The position numbers and the translations under genes are program-made. A DNA stretch of 64,000 bases from Leptospira sp. GIMC2001. Its GTDB lineage: Bacteria; Spirochaetota; Leptospiria; Leptospirales; Leptospiraceae. The stretch's first letter is position 1, and every line of letters starts with the position of its first letter. Where the stretch lies: the NCBI RefSeq assembly GCF_028462125.1, contig NZ_CP115468.1:1776097-1840096 (forward strand), read 5' to 3'. Below the pieces are notes generated by a model. That model saw only the letters and a program-made list of their open reading frames with translations. It had not been told where the DNA came from and did no database searches. Of this stretch, positions 38,242-49,702 are shown one piece after another.

Positions 38242-38865
38242 ATGGCGAAAGGACTAATAGCAGAAAAAATAGGAATGACTCAAATCTTCAATGAAGAAGG
38301 AAAAGTTATACCTGTGACTGTTCTTCGTGTTGGACCTTGTGGAGTTTCACAAGTGAAAACAGTTGCCAATGATGGATATGATGCCGTTCAGCTAAGCTTT
38401 GGAACCGTAAAAGAGAAATCTATTGGTAAAGCTATAAAAGGCCATCTTGCAAAAGCAGGAATCACTGCTCTTAGAAAAGTATTCCGAGAATTCAGAAACT
38501 TTGGTGAAGAAGTTTCATTGGGAAAAGAACTGAGTGCGTCAGACGTATTTCAGCTCAATGATAACGTTAAGGTTGTAGGTCTTTCCAAAGGTAAAGGTTT
38601 TCAAGGTGTTGTCAAAAGACATGGTTTCGCCGGTGGTCCAAAAACACACGGTTCAAGATTCCAAAAACATCCTGGTTCGATTGGTGCGGGTTCGACTCCA
38701 TCAAGAGTATTTAAAGGGATGAAGATGGGTGGTAGAATGGGTCAAGACCAGGCTACAATTCGAAATGCAAAAATTGTTAGGATCATCGAGGCAGACAATC
38801 TAGTTTTTGTTTCTGGAAATGTTCCAGGCAGCGACACCTCAATCGTAACGATCGAAAAGATATAA
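38242..38865 (+). CDS. rplC: Ribosomal protein uL3
   Basis: A 207-residue uL3. It opens [20 protein letters not shown] and contains the long loop [26 protein letters not shown] in outline, which reaches toward the peptidyl-transferase centre. It follows rpsJ in the S10 order. Confidence 0.97.
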   Translation: MAKGLIAEKIGMTQIFNEEGKVIPVTVLRVGPCGVSQVKTVANDGYDAVQLSFGTVKEKSIGKAIKGHLAKAGITALRKVFREFRNFGEEVSLGKELSASDVFQLNDNVKVVGLSKGKGFQGVVKRHGFAGGPKTHGSRFQKHPGSIGAGSTPSRVFKGMKMGGRMGQDQATIRNAKIVRIIEADNLVFVSGNVPGSDTSIVTIEKI

Positions 38866-38877
38866 GGTTTAATCAGA

Positions 38878-39519
38878 ATGAAAGCACAAAAGTATTCAAA
38901 AGAAGGCAAGCTAATCGGTGAAGTTAACTTACCGGACGGTTTGTTCGCTACCGGAGTCTCCTCTGGTGCGATATATGATGCAATCAAGGCAGAAAATGCG
39001 AATGCCAGACAAGGAACTCATTCGACTAAAGACAAGAGTGAAGTTCGTGGTGGTGGTAAAAAGCCTTGGGCTCAAAAAGGAACCGGTCGTGCTAGACAAG
39101 GATCTTCGCGTGCTCCTCATTGGGTCGGTGGTGGTATAATCCATGGACCAAAGCCAAGAGATTATTCTTCAAACCTATCCAGCAATGTTAAGAAGAAAGC
39201 AGTGCTTTCAATATTAAACAAAAAAGCAGACGAATCTAGAATCAAGATCATAGAGGATATCACTCCTGAGGCTTATTCTACAAAAACGATCTTTAACATA
39301 TTGAAGAATATGGAAATTTCCGACAAAGGAAATGTTGGATTTGTTGTAACTGGCGAAAATCAATTTCTAAAAAGATCAACAAGAAATATTCCTTTCTTAA
39401 AGTATGTAAATGCTAAACGAGTTGTTTGTAGAGATATTCTCTATAACAATAGTTTGGTTATTTCTGAGTCAGCTCTAAATGATATGCTTGCTCAGTATGG
39501 TAAAGGAGAATCCAAATAA
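38878..39519 (+). CDS. rplD: Ribosomal protein uL4
   Basis: A 213-residue uL4, with the tunnel loop KKPWAQKGTGRARQGSSRAPHWVGGG in outline. In E. coli uL4 also represses the S10 operon through leader RNA; no such leader was identified here. It overlaps rplW by 1 bp. Confidence 0.97.
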   Translation: MKAQKYSKEGKLIGEVNLPDGLFATGVSSGAIYDAIKAENANARQGTHSTKDKSEVRGGGKKPWAQKGTGRARQGSSRAPHWVGGGIIHGPKPRDYSSNLSSNVKKKAVLSILNKKADESRIKIIEDITPEAYSTKTIFNILKNMEISDKGNVGFVVTGENQFLKRSTRNIPFLKYVNAKRVVCRDILYNNSLVISESALNDMLAQYGKGESK

Positions 39520-39860
39520 TGGTTGCGGATCAGATAATTATCGCCCCTCTCATTACTGAGAAATCACAGGAATTGGAAGCTATTCACGAAAGAATTGAAG
39601 AAAAGAGAAAGAATTCAAGACGTGCGAGCAATGGCAAGAAAATTACGAAATACAGCTTCAAAGTTCATGTTGATGCAAATAAGATCCAAGTAAAAGAAGC
39701 TATTGAGAAAATTTTCAATGTTAAACCTGCATCTGTTAATATGCAAGTTTATAGAGGCAAAATCAAAAAGTTCAGATATGTTGCAGCTCCAAAAGCACAC
39801 TGGAAGAAGGCAATTGTCACTTTCCATGATGGAACAACATTGGACATAGTTAAGGTTTAA
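39519..39860 (+). CDS. rplW: Ribosomal protein uL23 with insert
   Basis: A 113-residue uL23, longer than the common 95-100. The N-terminal anchor is [14 protein letters not shown] charged insert ([19 protein letters not shown]) precedes the [19 protein letters not shown] core. It lines the exit of the polypeptide tunnel and docks trigger factor and SRP. Confidence 0.96.
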   Translation: MVADQIIIAPLITEKSQELEAIHERIEEKRKNSRRASNGKKITKYSFKVHVDANKIQVKEAIEKIFNVKPASVNMQVYRGKIKKFRYVAAPKAHWKKAIVTFHDGTTLDIVKV

Positions 39861-39862
39861 TA

Positions 39863-40699
39863 ATGGCTATCAAGAAACTAAAACCATATACAGCAAGCAC
39901 TAGAACTCAATCGGTTGCTGACTTCTCTTCTATTACGGCTGAAAAGCCTAAGAAGAGTTTAACTTCAAGTGTCAATTATAAAGCAGGTCGCGGAGACGGT
40001 GGAAAGATTTCTGTTCGCCATAAAGGTGGAAGAATCAAAAGGAAATATAGAGTTATCGATTTTAAACGTCGAAAAATGAATGTTCCTGCAACTGTTAAAA
40101 CAGTTGAATACGATCCGAATAGAACTTCTTTTATCGCGTTGTTGTGCTATGCGGACGGGGAATACAGATATATCTTAGCTCCTACTGGCTTGAAAGTCGG
40201 TGACAAAGTCATGACTTCTGAAACTGCAGAGATCAAGCCGGGTAATACTTTACCTCTGAGCAAAATCCCTCCTGGCACTAACGTCCATTGTATTGAATTG
40301 CAACCTGGAAAAGGTGCACAAATTGCAAGAACTGCAGGATCATTTGCTGTAATTGCAGCGAAAGATGGAGACTATGTTAGCTTAAAATTGCCTTCTTCTG
40401 AAGTTAGAAAAGTTCGTAAAGAATGTTTGGCTACAATTGGTGAACTGAGTAATAAAGATCATAACCTAGTGTCCGTTGGTAAAGCGGGTAGAAATCGTTG
40501 GAAAGGTATACGTCCTTCCGTGCGTGGGGTAGTAATGAACCCTGTAGATCACCCTCATGGTGGTGGTGAAGGTAGAACATCAGGGGGAAGACATCCAGTT
40601 TCTCCATGGGGTCAACCAACTAAAGGATATAAAACAAGAAAGAATTCCTCTACGAACAAATTCATTGTTCAGAAGAGAAAGAGAAACAGGAATAGATAG
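39863..40699 (+). CDS. rplB: Ribosomal protein uL2
   Basis: A 278-residue uL2, with [15 protein letters not shown] near residue 42 and the catalytic-centre loop [21 protein letters not shown] near residue 230. It is needed for subunit association and peptidyl transfer. It ends in a basic tail. Start is 2 bp after rplW. Confidence 0.97.
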   Translation: MAIKKLKPYTASTRTQSVADFSSITAEKPKKSLTSSVNYKAGRGDGGKISVRHKGGRIKRKYRVIDFKRRKMNVPATVKTVEYDPNRTSFIALLCYADGEYRYILAPTGLKVGDKVMTSETAEIKPGNTLPLSKIPPGTNVHCIELQPGKGAQIARTAGSFAVIAAKDGDYVSLKLPSSEVRKVRKECLATIGELSNKDHNLVSVGKAGRNRWKGIRPSVRGVVMNPVDHPHGGGEGRTSGGRHPVSPWGQPTKGYKTRKNSSTNKFIVQKRKRNRNR

Positions 40700-40709
40700 G
40701 TAGGATTCA

Positions 40710-40988
40710 ATGGCGAGAAGTTTAAAGAAAGGACCCTTCATCGATGACCACTTGATGAAAAAAATTACTAAGATGACCTCTGAAGGAATTAAGAAGCCCT
40801 TCAAGACATGGTCTCGCAGAAGCACCATCTATCCTGATATGATTGGTCACACTGTTATGGTGCACAATGGCAAGGTTTTTGTTCCTGTTTTTATTAACGA
40901 TAATATGATCGGTCACAAGTTAGGTGAATTTGCACCTTCTAGAACGTTTCGTGGTCACTCCGGCGACAAAAAAGCCGTTAAAAAGTAG
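40710..40988 (+). CDS. rpsS: Ribosomal protein uS19
   Basis: A 92-residue uS19, beginning [18 protein letters not shown] and containing [19 protein letters not shown] and [11 protein letters not shown]. It contacts the 30S head and the A-site finger. Confidence 0.97.
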   Translation: MARSLKKGPFIDDHLMKKITKMTSEGIKKPFKTWSRRSTIYPDMIGHTVMVHNGKVFVPVFINDNMIGHKLGEFAPSRTFRGHSGDKKAVKK

Positions 40989-40994
40989 GTTATA

Positions 40995-41351
40995 ATGGAA
41001 GCCAAAGCAGTAGCAATGCACGTGAGAATTTCAGCCAGAAAAGCAAGACTGGTTGCGAATGAAGTAAGAGGTTATGGTTATCAAGAAGCCATGGACATTC
41101 TTCGTTTTACCAATAAGAAAGCGTCCGATATGATTATTGATCTTTTGAATTCAGCGGTTGCGAATGCAATCCAAGCTGATGAGAATGTTATGCCAGAGAG
41201 TCTTTATATTTCTAAAATATATGTTGATGATGGCCCAATTATGAAGAGATACAGACCTCGTGCAAGAGGAAGAGCTTCTCGAATTCGAAAAAGACTCAGT
41301 CATATAACTCTTGTTCTTTCGGACAAGGCACCAGTAGGATCGGAAGGATAG
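40995..41351 (+). CDS. rplV: Ribosomal protein uL22
   Basis: A 118-residue uL22, with [23 protein letters not shown] in outline and the tunnel beta-hairpin [20 protein letters not shown]. Its extended loop lines the exit tunnel at the macrolide-sensitive constriction. Confidence 0.97.
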   Translation: MEAKAVAMHVRISARKARLVANEVRGYGYQEAMDILRFTNKKASDMIIDLLNSAVANAIQADENVMPESLYISKIYVDDGPIMKRYRPRARGRASRIRKRLSHITLVLSDKAPVGSEG

Positions 41352-41352
41352 T

Positions 41353-42030
41353 ATGGGACAAAAAGTTAATCCAATTGGCCTAAGATTAGGCATTACTAGA
41401 ACTTGGGATTCCATTTGGTTTTCTAAGATGGAATACAAAAAAAATCTTCATGAGGATCTCAAGATTCGTCGGTTTCTTCTAAAAAAATTGAAGAACGCTG
41501 GTGTAGTTAAGGTGATCGTTGAGAGATTTCCTGAGAAAATAAATGTAAATATTCATACTTCTAAACCTGGTGTTGTTATTGGACAGAAAGGTAACAACAT
41601 TGAGGCTATAAAAACTGAATTGAGAACAATGGCTGAAAAGCCAATTAGTTTGAATATTATCGAAGTGAAGAAACCGGAGATTGTTGCTCAAGCAGTGGCT
41701 GAGACAATTGCGGTTCAGATTGAACAACGTATGCCATTTCGTCGAGTAATGAAGCAAGAGCTTCGTCGTGCGATGAGAGGTGGTGTTGAAGGAATCAAGA
41801 TCCAAATTTCCGGACGTCTTAACGGGGCTGATATGGCTCGTGTTGAGAAGTATATGGAAGGTCGAGTTCCTCTACACACATTACGAGCAAAAATTGATTA
41901 TGGATTCAAAGAAGCTCTTACTACTTACGGACAGATCGGAGTGAAAGTATGGACTTACACTGGTGATTATTTCCCAACAAAAGAAGAGTCAGAAGACGAC
42001 AAATACGCCGTTAAGCGAAGGACCAGCTAA
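41353..42030 (+). CDS. rpsC: Ribosomal protein uS3
   Basis: A 225-residue uS3, opening [19 protein letters not shown]. The KH domain is around [17 protein letters not shown], and [18 protein letters not shown] follows. It forms part of the mRNA entry channel. It starts one base after the rplV stop. Confidence 0.97.
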   Translation: MGQKVNPIGLRLGITRTWDSIWFSKMEYKKNLHEDLKIRRFLLKKLKNAGVVKVIVERFPEKINVNIHTSKPGVVIGQKGNNIEAIKTELRTMAEKPISLNIIEVKKPEIVAQAVAETIAVQIEQRMPFRRVMKQELRRAMRGGVEGIKIQISGRLNGADMARVEKYMEGRVPLHTLRAKIDYGFKEALTTYGQIGVKVWTYTGDYFPTKEESEDDKYAVKRRTS

Positions 42031-42042
42031 TAGGAGTTCCTG

Positions 42043-42456
42043 ATGTTATCCCCGAAAAGAGTTAAATTTAGAAAAAGACAGAGAGGAAGACTTAAGGGCA
42101 TGGACGAAAGAGGCTCTAAAGTTTCTTTCGGAGAATTTGGTCTTAAAGCAATTACATCTGGTCGCTTGACTGCAAGACAGATTGAAGCAGCGAGAGTTAC
42201 AATCAATCGTCAAGTGAAACGTGGTGGAAAATTATGGATTCGTATTTTTCCGCATGTTCCAATTACCAAGAAACCAGCCGAAACTCGGATGGGTAAAGGT
42301 AAAGGTAACCCAGAATTCTGGATCGCAGAGATCCGACCAGGAAGAGTATTATTTGAAATGAGTGGAATTGACGAAGCGACTGCGAAAAAGGCTTTGGAAC
42401 TTGCTTCCTTTAAGCTTCCTCTGCAAACCGTATTTGTTAAAAGGAATTTGTTATGA
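42043..42456 (+). CDS. rplP: Ribosomal protein uL16
   Basis: A 137-residue uL16, starting [19 protein letters not shown] and containing [28 protein letters not shown] in outline. It binds near the A-site tRNA elbow. It overlaps rpmC by 4 bp. Confidence 0.97.
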   Translation: MLSPKRVKFRKRQRGRLKGMDERGSKVSFGEFGLKAITSGRLTARQIEAARVTINRQVKRGGKLWIRIFPHVPITKKPAETRMGKGKGNPEFWIAEIRPGRVLFEMSGIDEATAKKALELASFKLPLQTVFVKRNLL

Positions 42457-42659
42457 AAAACAAACTTCATGAATTAAATGATGCAGATCTAAAGAACCAG
42501 TTAGGGGAAGCTCGCGAAGAAATTCGTTCTCAAAGGTTCAAATTTGCTGTGGAAAAGAATTTGGAAAATCCGAAGAAGATTCGTGATACCAAGAAAAAAA
42601 TTGCTAGAATTTTGACCATACAAAGGGAACGAGATTTAGCTAAGGTTCGACAAGGATAG
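42453..42659 (+). CDS. rpmC: Ribosomal protein uL29
   Basis: A 68-residue two-helix uL29, with [27 protein letters not shown] in outline and [12 protein letters not shown] at the end. It sits by the exit tunnel next to uL23. The start overlaps the end of rplP. Confidence 0.96.
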   Translation: MKNKLHELNDADLKNQLGEAREEIRSQRFKFAVEKNLENPKKIRDTKKKIARILTIQRERDLAKVRQG

Positions 42660-42664
42660 TAATT

Positions 42665-42934
42665 ATGGAACACGCAGAACAAAGAAAATCTCTGACCGTT
42701 CAAGGCAAAGTAGTTTCCAATGCTATGAACAAGACAGTTGTTATAGAGTCACTTACAAAGAGCATGCATCCGTTGTTTAAGAAAATTACAACAAGCACAT
42801 CTAAGATCAAAGTGCATGATGAGAAGAATGAATGTAATGTTGGCGATACAATTCTAGCTGTTGAGACAAGACCTCTTTCAAGGGATAAGCGTCACAAGTT
42901 AGTAAAAATTATTGATAAGGCTAAATTGGTATGA
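42665..42934 (+). CDS. rpsQ: Ribosomal protein uS17
   Basis: An 89-residue uS17 of the OB fold, starting [20 protein letters not shown] and ending [15 protein letters not shown]. It binds 16S rRNA in the 30S body. It overlaps rplN by 4 bp. Confidence 0.97.
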   Translation: MEHAEQRKSLTVQGKVVSNAMNKTVVIESLTKSMHPLFKKITTSTSKIKVHDEKNECNVGDTILAVETRPLSRDKRHKLVKIIDKAKLV

Positions 42935-43323
42935 TCCAGCAAGAAACTATACTACAAGTTGCTGATAACTCTGGAATAAAAAAGGTTATGTGTATCAAAG
43001 TTTTGGGTGGATCCAAAAAAAGATACGCAACAATCGGAGACGAGATCATTGTTGCAGTGAAGTCTTCTCAACCAGGTTACGGCTTGCGTGATGGACAAGG
43101 CAAGAAGGTTCACGGAAAAGCTGTTCAGAGAGCGGTTGTCGTGAGAACCAAGAAAGAAATCAGAAGACCAGATGGATCCTATATCAGATTTGATGACAAC
43201 GCTGTTGCAATCATCGATGATAAGGGCAATCCGAAAGGAACTCGTATTTTTGGGCCTGTCGCTAAAGAACTAAGAGATAAGAAATATATGAAAATTGTAT
43301 CTCTTGCTCCGGAGGTATTATAA
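42931..43323 (+). CDS. rplN: Ribosomal protein uL14
   Basis: A 130-residue uL14, opening [21 protein letters not shown], with [27 protein letters not shown] in outline. It forms part of the intersubunit face. Its stop overlaps rplX by 1 bp. Confidence 0.97.
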   Translation: MIQQETILQVADNSGIKKVMCIKVLGGSKKRYATIGDEIIVAVKSSQPGYGLRDGQGKKVHGKAVQRAVVVRTKKEIRRPDGSYIRFDDNAVAIIDDKGNPKGTRIFGPVAKELRDKKYMKIVSLAPEVL

Positions 43324-43679
43324 TGCCAGCTAAAGCAATTTATAAAGGTTCAGAGCCAACCAAGTTCAAGAAAGTAAAATTACACAAAGACGATGAAGTG
43401 GTTGTAATTGCTGGAAAAGACAAAGGTAAGAAAGGAAAAATCCTAGCTCTAGACAAAAAAAGAGACCGAGTTTTCATTGAAGGCGTTAACAAAAGAAAAA
43501 GATTTGTTCGTCCGACTCAAGAAAACCCACAGGGCGGACAAATTGAAATCGAATTTCCTCTTCATATTTCCAATGTAATGTTCTTTGATTCTAAAAAGAA
43601 GAAAGGCGTTCGTTTGGGTTCTGCTGAAGTAAAAGGAAAGAAGGTTCGTGTAACGAAACCAGAAGGAAGGGAGATCTAG
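43323..43679 (+). CDS. rplX: Ribosomal protein uL24
   Basis: A 118-residue uL24 with a KOW motif around [23 protein letters not shown] and [19 protein letters not shown] later. It initiates 50S assembly. It starts at the last base of rplN. Confidence 0.96.
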   Translation: MPAKAIYKGSEPTKFKKVKLHKDDEVVVIAGKDKGKKGKILALDKKRDRVFIEGVNKRKRFVRPTQENPQGGQIEIEFPLHISNVMFFDSKKKKGVRLGSAEVKGKKVRVTKPEGREI

Positions 43680-43680
43680 A

Positions 43681-44232
43681 ATGAAATTCCCTAGATTAAA
43701 AGAGAAATATTTACAAGAGATTCGTCCGAATATCCAAAAGAAATTTGGATTCAAGTCAGTTATGAGAGTGCCTCGATTAGAGAAAATTGTTTTGAACGTT
43801 GGTATGGGTGAAGCTCATGCCAATCCAAAAATGATGGAAGCTGCACTTGATGAATTGGGTTTGATCACTGGTCAGAAAGCTGTCAAAACTATCGCGAAGA
43901 AATCTATAGCTGGATTTAAAGTGAGAGAAGGGATGGTTCTTGGATGTAAAGTTACACTTCGCGGTAACTATATGTATGAGTTTCTTGATAGATTGATCAA
44001 TGTTGCATTGCCGAGGGTTCGTGACTTCAAGGGCGTGAATCCAAAAGGTTTCGATGGAAGAGGGAACTATAATATTTCTGTTAGAGAGCAGATTATTTTT
44101 CCAGAGATCCAATTCGATAAAATCAATAATATATACGGTATCAATATAACATTCGTTACTTCTGCGGAAAAGGACGAAGAAGCGTATAACCTGTTCGAGG
44201 GGTTCGGAATGCCCTATCGAAACAAGAATTAA
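43681..44232 (+). CDS. rplE: Ribosomal protein uL5
   Basis: A 183-residue uL5, with [21 protein letters not shown] in outline, [23 protein letters not shown] and [19 protein letters not shown]. It binds 5S rRNA and the P-site tRNA. Start follows rplX by 1 bp. Confidence 0.97.
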   Translation: MKFPRLKEKYLQEIRPNIQKKFGFKSVMRVPRLEKIVLNVGMGEAHANPKMMEAALDELGLITGQKAVKTIAKKSIAGFKVREGMVLGCKVTLRGNYMYEFLDRLINVALPRVRDFKGVNPKGFDGRGNYNISVREQIIFPEIQFDKINNIYGINITFVTSAEKDEEAYNLFEGFGMPYRNKN

Positions 44233-44244
44233 CAGGAGATTACA

Positions 44245-44430
44245 ATGGCTAAAAAGTCAATGATGGAACGTCATGCTAAGAAAAAGAAATTTTCAGTGCG
44301 TGAATACAATAGATGCCCTCTCTGCGGACGGGTTCACGGATACCTTAGACGGTTTGATATGTGCAGGATTTGCTTCCGCGATCTGGCAAGTAAAGGTCAG
44401 ATCCCAGGCGTCGTTAAGGCTTCCTGGTAA
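44245..44430 (+). CDS. rpsN: Ribosomal protein uS14, zinc-binding type
   Basis: A 61-residue short S14 (type Z). Zinc ligands are CPLC and CRIC, joined by [12 protein letters not shown]. The long zinc-free form is about 100 residues, so this is the C+ version. An AGGAGA Shine-Dalgarno precedes the ATG. Confidence 0.97.
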   Translation: MAKKSMMERHAKKKKFSVREYNRCPLCGRVHGYLRRFDMCRICFRDLASKGQIPGVVKASW

Positions 44431-44449
44431 TTAAAGGAAAGAGGTATAT

Positions 44450-44848
44450 ATGAGTCTCTCAGATCCAATAGCGGACATGTTAACAAGAATCAGAAATGCG
44501 CAACGTGCTAAGCACGAGTCTTGCGTTATTCCTGGATCCAAAATCAAAAAGAACATACTTGATTTATTGAAAGAAGAAGGATATATTTCTGATTTCAACT
44601 CGGTAAAAACTGGGAACTTTGATGATTATCAAGTTAAATTGAAATATGATACAAACAAACAACCGGTTATAAAACTTATTCAAAAAGTTTCAAAACCAGG
44701 TCGTAGAATTTATATTCAGTCAGCTGACATTCGTCCATTCAGAAATAACTTAGGAACTTTGATTATATCAACTTCTCAAGGTGTTATGACTGGCAAGAAA
44801 GCCCGACAACTCAAGATAGGAGGGGAAGTCATTTGTAAGGTGTTCTAA
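44450..44848 (+). CDS. rpsH: Ribosomal protein uS8
   Basis: A 132-residue uS8, starting [21 protein letters not shown] and ending [29 protein letters not shown] in outline. It binds the 16S central domain; in E. coli it also represses the spc operon. No such mRNA site was identified. Confidence 0.97.
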   Translation: MSLSDPIADMLTRIRNAQRAKHESCVIPGSKIKKNILDLLKEEGYISDFNSVKTGNFDDYQVKLKYDTNKQPVIKLIQKVSKPGRRIYIQSADIRPFRNNLGTLIISTSQGVMTGKKARQLKIGGEVICKVF

Positions 44849-44868
44849 CCTTATGAAAGATCAAGACC

Positions 44869-45408
44869 ATGTCCAGAGTAGGAAAAGCAATTGTAAAGCT
44901 ACCAGCAAAGGTAGAAGTTAAAGAATTAGGCGACAAGATCCAGGTTAAAGGTCCTTTAGGGGAACTTGAAACCCCGATTTTTGAAGGAATCAAGATGGAG
45001 TTATCCGACGGAACCATTAGCTTTGTAAGAAGCAATGAATCTAAGAATACTCTTGCACTTCATGGATTGGTAAGAGCTTTATTTTCGAATTCCGTAAAAG
45101 GCGTTAGTGAAGGTTGGGAAAAGAACCTCGAGATTACCGGTGTGGGTTACAGAGCTCAGATCAAAGGCAATGATCTTGTTATGAATCTAGGTTATTCCCA
45201 TGATGTAGTTTTCCCAATGCCTCAAGGAATCAAAATTGAAGTAGCAGATCAGCTTAAGATTAAGATCAAAGGAATCAATAGACAACTTGTTGGTCAAGTT
45301 GCTGCTGATATCCGTTCTAAGAGACCTCCAGAGCCATATAAAGGCAAAGGAATCAAATACTCTGATGAAACTATCAAGCGTAAAGCTGGTAAGACAGGTA
45401 AGAAATAA
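44869..45408 (+). CDS. rplF: Ribosomal protein uL6
   Basis: A 179-residue uL6, with [37 protein letters not shown] and the C-terminal [16 protein letters not shown]. It lies near the sarcin-ricin loop. It starts 20 bp after rpsH. Confidence 0.97.
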   Translation: MSRVGKAIVKLPAKVEVKELGDKIQVKGPLGELETPIFEGIKMELSDGTISFVRSNESKNTLALHGLVRALFSNSVKGVSEGWEKNLEITGVGYRAQIKGNDLVMNLGYSHDVVFPMPQGIKIEVADQLKIKIKGINRQLVGQVAADIRSKRPPEPYKGKGIKYSDETIKRKAGKTGKK

Positions 45409-45411
45409 GTC

Positions 45412-45780
45412 ATGATTAACAAGACGAAGAAGAAAATCAATCAACAGAGACGTTCGGATCGCGCAAGATATAAGCTTAAGAAAAACGGTGACCGACCTAG
45501 GTTGGTCATCAATAAATCGAACAAGTATCTTGCAGTTCAGATCATTGATGATGTCCAAGGCAAAACCTTGGTTTCTGCAACTACCTTGGAGAAGGATTTT
45601 CCTTCACATGAGAATAGCAAAAAAAGTAAATCTGCTGCAGTCGCTCTTGGCAAAATTGTCTCGGAAAGAGCAAAGAAAGCAGGCGTGGTTAAAGTGATGA
45701 TGGATAGATCAGGAATGCTCTACCATGGTGTGATTGCTGCTTTTGCTGATTCTGCAAGAGAAGGGGGATTAGAGTTCTAA
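45412..45780 (+). CDS. rplR: Ribosomal protein uL18
   Basis: A 122-residue uL18, with [31 protein letters not shown] in outline and [23 protein letters not shown]. It binds 5S rRNA. Start is 3 bp after rplF. Confidence 0.97.
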   Translation: MINKTKKKINQQRRSDRARYKLKKNGDRPRLVINKSNKYLAVQIIDDVQGKTLVSATTLEKDFPSHENSKKSKSAAVALGKIVSERAKKAGVVKVMMDRSGMLYHGVIAAFADSAREGGLEF

Positions 45781-45781
45781 T

Positions 45782-46285
45782 ATGATTATCGAAGAAGAAC
45801 AAAAAGAATTTACTGAGAAGGTTGTAAAGATCGACCGCGTTGCAAAAGTTGTGAAGGGTGGTCGTAGATTTTCCTTCAATGCATTGTCAGTTGTGGGTGA
45901 TGGAAAAGGCCGAGTCGGAATCGGATTTGGGAAAGCAAACGAAGTCCCTGACGCAATTCGTAAGTCTATCGAAAGTGCAAAGAAAAACCTTGTAGATATC
46001 CAATATATTGGGCATACTATCCCTCATGAAGTGATAGGAAAGTTCAAATCTGCTAGAGTGCTTCTAAAGCCAGCTTCTGCGGGAACTGGAATTATCGCTG
46101 GAGCTCATGTGAGATCAGTAGTTGAGAGAATCGGTGTTCAAGATTTGCTTTCTAAGACCTATGGTTCTGGAAACTCTATGAATATTGTTAAGGCTACATT
46201 AGACGCTCTAACTCAATTACAGACTCCCTCAATGGCCTTGAAGAGAAGAGGCATTAGCATTAGCAAACTTTTTGGTAAGGAATAA
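45782..46285 (+). CDS. rpsE: Ribosomal protein uS5
   Basis: A 167-residue uS5, with [27 protein letters not shown] in outline and [17 protein letters not shown]. It shapes the mRNA entry and decoding fidelity region. It begins one base after rplR. Confidence 0.97.
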   Translation: MIIEEEQKEFTEKVVKIDRVAKVVKGGRRFSFNALSVVGDGKGRVGIGFGKANEVPDAIRKSIESAKKNLVDIQYIGHTIPHEVIGKFKSARVLLKPASAGTGIIAGAHVRSVVERIGVQDLLSKTYGSGNSMNIVKATLDALTQLQTPSMALKRRGISISKLFGKE

Positions 46286-46288
46286 GAC

Positions 46289-46471
46289 ATGGAAGATGTA
46301 TTAGTTACCCAATCTAAAAGTTCGATCGGAACAAACCCTGCCCATAGAAAGACATTGATTGCTCTTGGGCTTAAGAAAAAAGGTGCGTCCCGTAAACACA
46401 AACTCACTCCGCAGATACAAGGAATGTTACGAAGTGTAACCCACCTTGTTACTGTTGAGAAGGTAAAGTAA
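46289..46471 (+). CDS. rpmD: Ribosomal protein uL30
   Basis: A 60-residue uL30, with [28 protein letters not shown] in outline and [14 protein letters not shown]. Usual length for the family. It precedes rplO by 1 bp. Confidence 0.96.
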   Translation: MEDVLVTQSKSSIGTNPAHRKTLIALGLKKKGASRKHKLTPQIQGMLRSVTHLVTVEKVK

Positions 46472-46472
46472 A

Positions 46473-47006
46473 ATGTCAGAGAATAAAAATACAAGAGTTG
46501 ATTCAGCTCGGGCTTTTGGCAAAAAAAGAACCAAAAAATCAACTTCAACTGGAAATTCAAATTCTATTCCCATTGCAAAAGGTGCAAAGACTAGCAAAAA
46601 AAGAGTAGGTCAAGGACCAGGATCCGGAATGGGTAAAACTTCCACAAGAGGAAGTAAAGGTCAAAAAGCACGTAATACTGTTAGACGAGGTTTCGAAGGT
46701 GGACAACTTCCACTTCACAGACGACTTCCAAAACGAGGTTTTACTAGCAGAAACCACTTAGATTTTCAGGCAGTTAACTTACTTGCGATCACTAAAGCTG
46801 GAATTTCTGGTGTGATCGGTGCTGCGGAATTGAAAGCCAAAAACCTAATCAAAGACGAAAACAAATTGATCAAAATCCTGGGAACAGGTGAAATCAATGT
46901 TGCTATTGAAATCACAGCTGACGGATTTTCTGCTTCTGCCAAAGAGAAAATCGAAAAAGCAGGTGGAAAGGCTATTCTCAAGACAGTTGAGAAGAAAGAG
47001 AAATAA
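46473..47006 (+). CDS. rplO: Ribosomal protein uL15 with N-terminal extension
   Basis: A 177-residue uL15, longer than the common 145. About 35 basic residues ([19 protein letters not shown] and on) precede the usual [25 protein letters not shown] core. [15 protein letters not shown] follows. It is a late-assembly 50S protein. Confidence 0.96.
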   Translation: MSENKNTRVDSARAFGKKRTKKSTSTGNSNSIPIAKGAKTSKKRVGQGPGSGMGKTSTRGSKGQKARNTVRRGFEGGQLPLHRRLPKRGFTSRNHLDFQAVNLLAITKAGISGVIGAAELKAKNLIKDENKLIKILGTGEINVAIEITADGFSASAKEKIEKAGGKAILKTVEKKEK

Positions 47007-47017
47007 AGGAGTATCTT

Positions 47018-48394
47018 TTGTTAAATACGATCGCCAATATATTCAAGATACCAGAGCTCAGAAGTAAGATACTATTTACGCTATTTATGTTGTTGTTGTT
47101 TCGAATGGGAACCCATGTTTCCATTCCAGGTATCAATTCATTGATTGTGTCGGGAATTTCCTCTGAGCCAGGTGAAGGTTTCTTGAATATGGTGGATCTG
47201 TTTGCTGGGGGCGCTCTTCTCAAATTTTCTATTTTTGCTCTGGGCATTATGCCTTACATTTCTTCATCTATTATCATGCAGCTTGTTATGGTATTGATTC
47301 CATCTTTGCAAAAATTGCAAAAGGAAGGGGATGAAGGAAGAAAGAAGATTCAGCAGTATACTAAATATGGAACTATTTTGCTTTGCGCTGTTCAATCTCT
47401 TGCAGTAATCCATCTTGCGAAATCTTGGTCAACGGGAACAGATGCAGCTGCAGCCAAATATCCAGGACTGATCAATCCATCTGTCGAACCGTATTTCTTC
47501 TTTCTTGGTTTGTTATCGATTACAACAGGGACAATCCTTCTTGTTTGGATGGGTGAACAGATAACAGAACGTGGAATTGGAAATGGAATCTCTTTACTTA
47601 TTTTTGCCGGTATCATTGGTCGTATGCCTGAAGCTATGATCTCAATGTTTACGACAGATACATCGGATGCTCTTTCAATATTAATTTTACTTCTTATATT
47701 CGTAGTTTTGATATCTTTTACTGTTATTCTTACGCAAGGTGTAAGAAAAGTTCCTCTACAGTATGGTAAACAGATGGTTGGAAGAAGGATGGTTCAAGCT
47801 AAGAGTCAATCCATTCCGTTCAAAGTGAACGGCGCAAATGTGATGCCTATTATTTTTGCATCGTCATTGATCCTTTTTCCTCAGACTATTATCCAGTATT
47901 TTTCTTCTAACTTTGAAGGATGGGCTGGTTGGGCAGTTGTGATGGATTTTTTCAATCCATTCTCCCAAATCTGGTATAGAGCTGGTTTTTACTATCTTAT
48001 CTATACTGGGCTTATTGTTTTCTTTGCATATTTCTATACTGCGATTCAATTCAACCCTCAAGAATTAGCAGACAATTTGAAAAAGTTCGGTGGATCGATT
48101 CCTGGTATTCGTCAGGGTGGACCAACCAAAGATTATATTGAAAAAGTTTTGAATAGAATTACTTTACCGGGCGCTATGTTTCTTGCAGGTCTTGCACTTG
48201 CTCCTTATTTAATTATTAAATTTTTGAATTTAGGCAATAATACTGGTGGTGGAGCTCTGGTTTATACCTTCGGTGGAACATCCCTATTGATCATGGTGGG
48301 TGTTGCACTCGAAACTTTGAAACAGATTGAAGCACAATTGTTAATGAGAAATTACGAAGGTTTCATGAAAAAATCTAGGATCAAAGGCAGGTAG
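47018..48394 (+). CDS. secY: Preprotein translocase SecY
   Basis: A 458-residue SecY using a TTG start with an AAAGGAG Shine-Dalgarno. About ten membrane segments are visible, with the plug region [13 protein letters not shown], the TM2 segment [22 protein letters not shown] and the C5-type loop [15 protein letters not shown]. It forms the protein-conducting channel with SecE. It ends flush with adk. Confidence 0.97.
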   Translation: MLNTIANIFKIPELRSKILFTLFMLLLFRMGTHVSIPGINSLIVSGISSEPGEGFLNMVDLFAGGALLKFSIFALGIMPYISSSIIMQLVMVLIPSLQKLQKEGDEGRKKIQQYTKYGTILLCAVQSLAVIHLAKSWSTGTDAAAAKYPGLINPSVEPYFFFLGLLSITTGTILLVWMGEQITERGIGNGISLLIFAGIIGRMPEAMISMFTTDTSDALSILILLLIFVVLISFTVILTQGVRKVPLQYGKQMVGRRMVQAKSQSIPFKVNGANVMPIIFASSLILFPQTIIQYFSSNFEGWAGWAVVMDFFNPFSQIWYRAGFYYLIYTGLIVFFAYFYTAIQFNPQELADNLKKFGGSIPGIRQGGPTKDYIEKVLNRITLPGAMFLAGLALAPYLIIKFLNLGNNTGGGALVYTFGGTSLLIMVGVALETLKQIEAQLLMRNYEGFMKKSRIKGR

Positions 48395-48961
48395 ATGATG
48401 AAGCGACTGATATTTATGGGTCCACCAGGTGCTGGAAAAGGGACTCAAGCAGACATCGTTAAGGATAAATTTCATATCCCGCAGATTTCCACTGGAGAAA
48501 TTCTAAGAGAAGCTGTAAAAAATTCTACTGCAATGGGTTTAGAAGCTAAAAAATTCATGGACGCCGGGGACCTCGTTCCAGATGTTGTAGTTATAGGTAT
48601 TATTCGCGACCGTTTAGCGGAAGCGGACTGTGCAAAGGGTTTTATTTTAGACGGATTTCCTAGAACTGTTGAGCAGGCTGGGGCTTTGGATAAAATTCTC
48701 AAAGAAATGCATATGGAATTGGACGCCGTTGTGAATTTGGCTGTTCCAGACGCAGAACTTGTTGGACGACTTCTCAAAAGAGCGGAAAAAGAAGGAAGAG
48801 CGGACGATAATGAGGAGACGATTAAGAATCGTCTATCGAATTATAATTCCAAGACTTACCCCCTAATTGATTACTATAAAAAAGAGGGAATCCTCAAAGA
48901 AGTAAACGGGGTTGGTTCAATGGATGATATAACAAAAGAAATAATGGGAATATTGGGGTAA
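48395..48961 (+). CDS. adk: Adenylate kinase
   Basis: A 188-residue adenylate kinase of the short type. The P-loop is [10 protein letters not shown] at about 9-18. The AMP site includes STGEILR and [10 protein letters not shown]. The LID lacks the zinc or long insert ([17 protein letters not shown]). It interconverts ATP, AMP and ADP. The tandem ATGATG offers two adjacent starts. Confidence 0.97.
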   Translation: MMKRLIFMGPPGAGKGTQADIVKDKFHIPQISTGEILREAVKNSTAMGLEAKKFMDAGDLVPDVVVIGIIRDRLAEADCAKGFILDGFPRTVEQAGALDKILKEMHMELDAVVNLAVPDAELVGRLLKRAEKEGRADDNEETIKNRLSNYNSKTYPLIDYYKKEGILKEVNGVGSMDDITKEIMGILG

Positions 48962-48964
48962 TAT

Positions 48965-49183
48965 TTGGCTAAGGAAGAAGCTATTACGATTGACGGAGTG
49001 GTAATTGAACCTCTACCAAACGCGATGTTTAAGGTAGAGTTAGAGAATGGCCACAAGGTTCTCGCTCACATTTCCGGAAAGATGAGAATGCATTACATTC
49101 GAATTCTACCGGGAGATAAAGTAACAGTAGAACTTTCTCCGTATGATCTTTCCAAAGGTCGAATTACTTACAGAAAGAAATAA
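48965..49183 (+). CDS. infA: Translation initiation factor IF-1
   Basis: A 72-residue IF-1 with a TTG start at 48965. The OB fold shows [20 protein letters not shown] and [19 protein letters not shown]. It binds the 30S A site at initiation. It lies 3 bp after adk and 9 bp before rpmJ. Confidence 0.96.
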   Translation: MAKEEAITIDGVVIEPLPNAMFKVELENGHKVLAHISGKMRMHYIRILPGDKVTVELSPYDLSKGRITYRKK

Positions 49184-49192
49184 AGGAATCAG

Positions 49193-49306
49193 ATGAAAGT
49201 ACGCAGTTCAGTTAAGAAAATTTGTTCCAGTTGCAAGGTGATCCGCAGAAAAGGCGTTATCCGAGTGATTTGCACCAATCCGAAGCATAAACAGAGGCAG
49301 AGATAA
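49193..49306 (+). CDS. rpmJ: Ribosomal protein bL36 (short ORF)
   Basis: A 37-residue bL36, too short for most ORF cutoffs. It opens [17 protein letters not shown] and ends [11 protein letters not shown]. The zinc ligands are C11 and C14, then C27 and a His, the zinc-type C+ form. It sits between infA and rpsM as usual. Confidence 0.97.
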   Translation: MKVRSSVKKICSSCKVIRRKGVIRVICTNPKHKQRQR

Positions 49307-49309
49307 TAT

Positions 49310-49690
49310 ATGGCACGTATTGCGGGAGTAGATCTTCCTAAAGAAAAAAGAATCATCGTAGGTTTAACTTATGTATTCGGAATTGGACCAGCGACTTCTA
49401 AAAAAATTCTGGCTACTGCTGGAATTGATGAAACCATTCGAGTAAAAGATATTTCTGATGACCAAGAAGCAGCAATTCGTCGAGTGATTGATGAAGAAAA
49501 CGTAAGAGTGGAAGGAGATCTTCGTGGAGAAGTAAACCTGAATATCAAGCGTTTGATGGATATTGGCTGCTATCGTGGTTTACGTCACAGAAAAGGACTT
49601 CCCGTTCGTGGTCAAAAAACGAAAACGAATGCAAGAACCAGAAAGGGTGGAAAGAAAACTGTGGCTAACAAGAAGAAAGCTACCAAGTAG
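49310..49690 (+). CDS. rpsM: Ribosomal protein uS13
   Basis: A 126-residue uS13, with [25 protein letters not shown] in outline and [22 protein letters not shown]. The basic tail reaches the P-site tRNA. It begins 3 bp after rpmJ. Confidence 0.97.
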   Translation: MARIAGVDLPKEKRIIVGLTYVFGIGPATSKKILATAGIDETIRVKDISDDQEAAIRRVIDEENVRVEGDLRGEVNLNIKRLMDIGCYRGLRHRKGLPVRGQKTKTNARTRKGGKKTVANKKKATK

Positions 49691-49702
49691 GATTAGTATA
49701 TA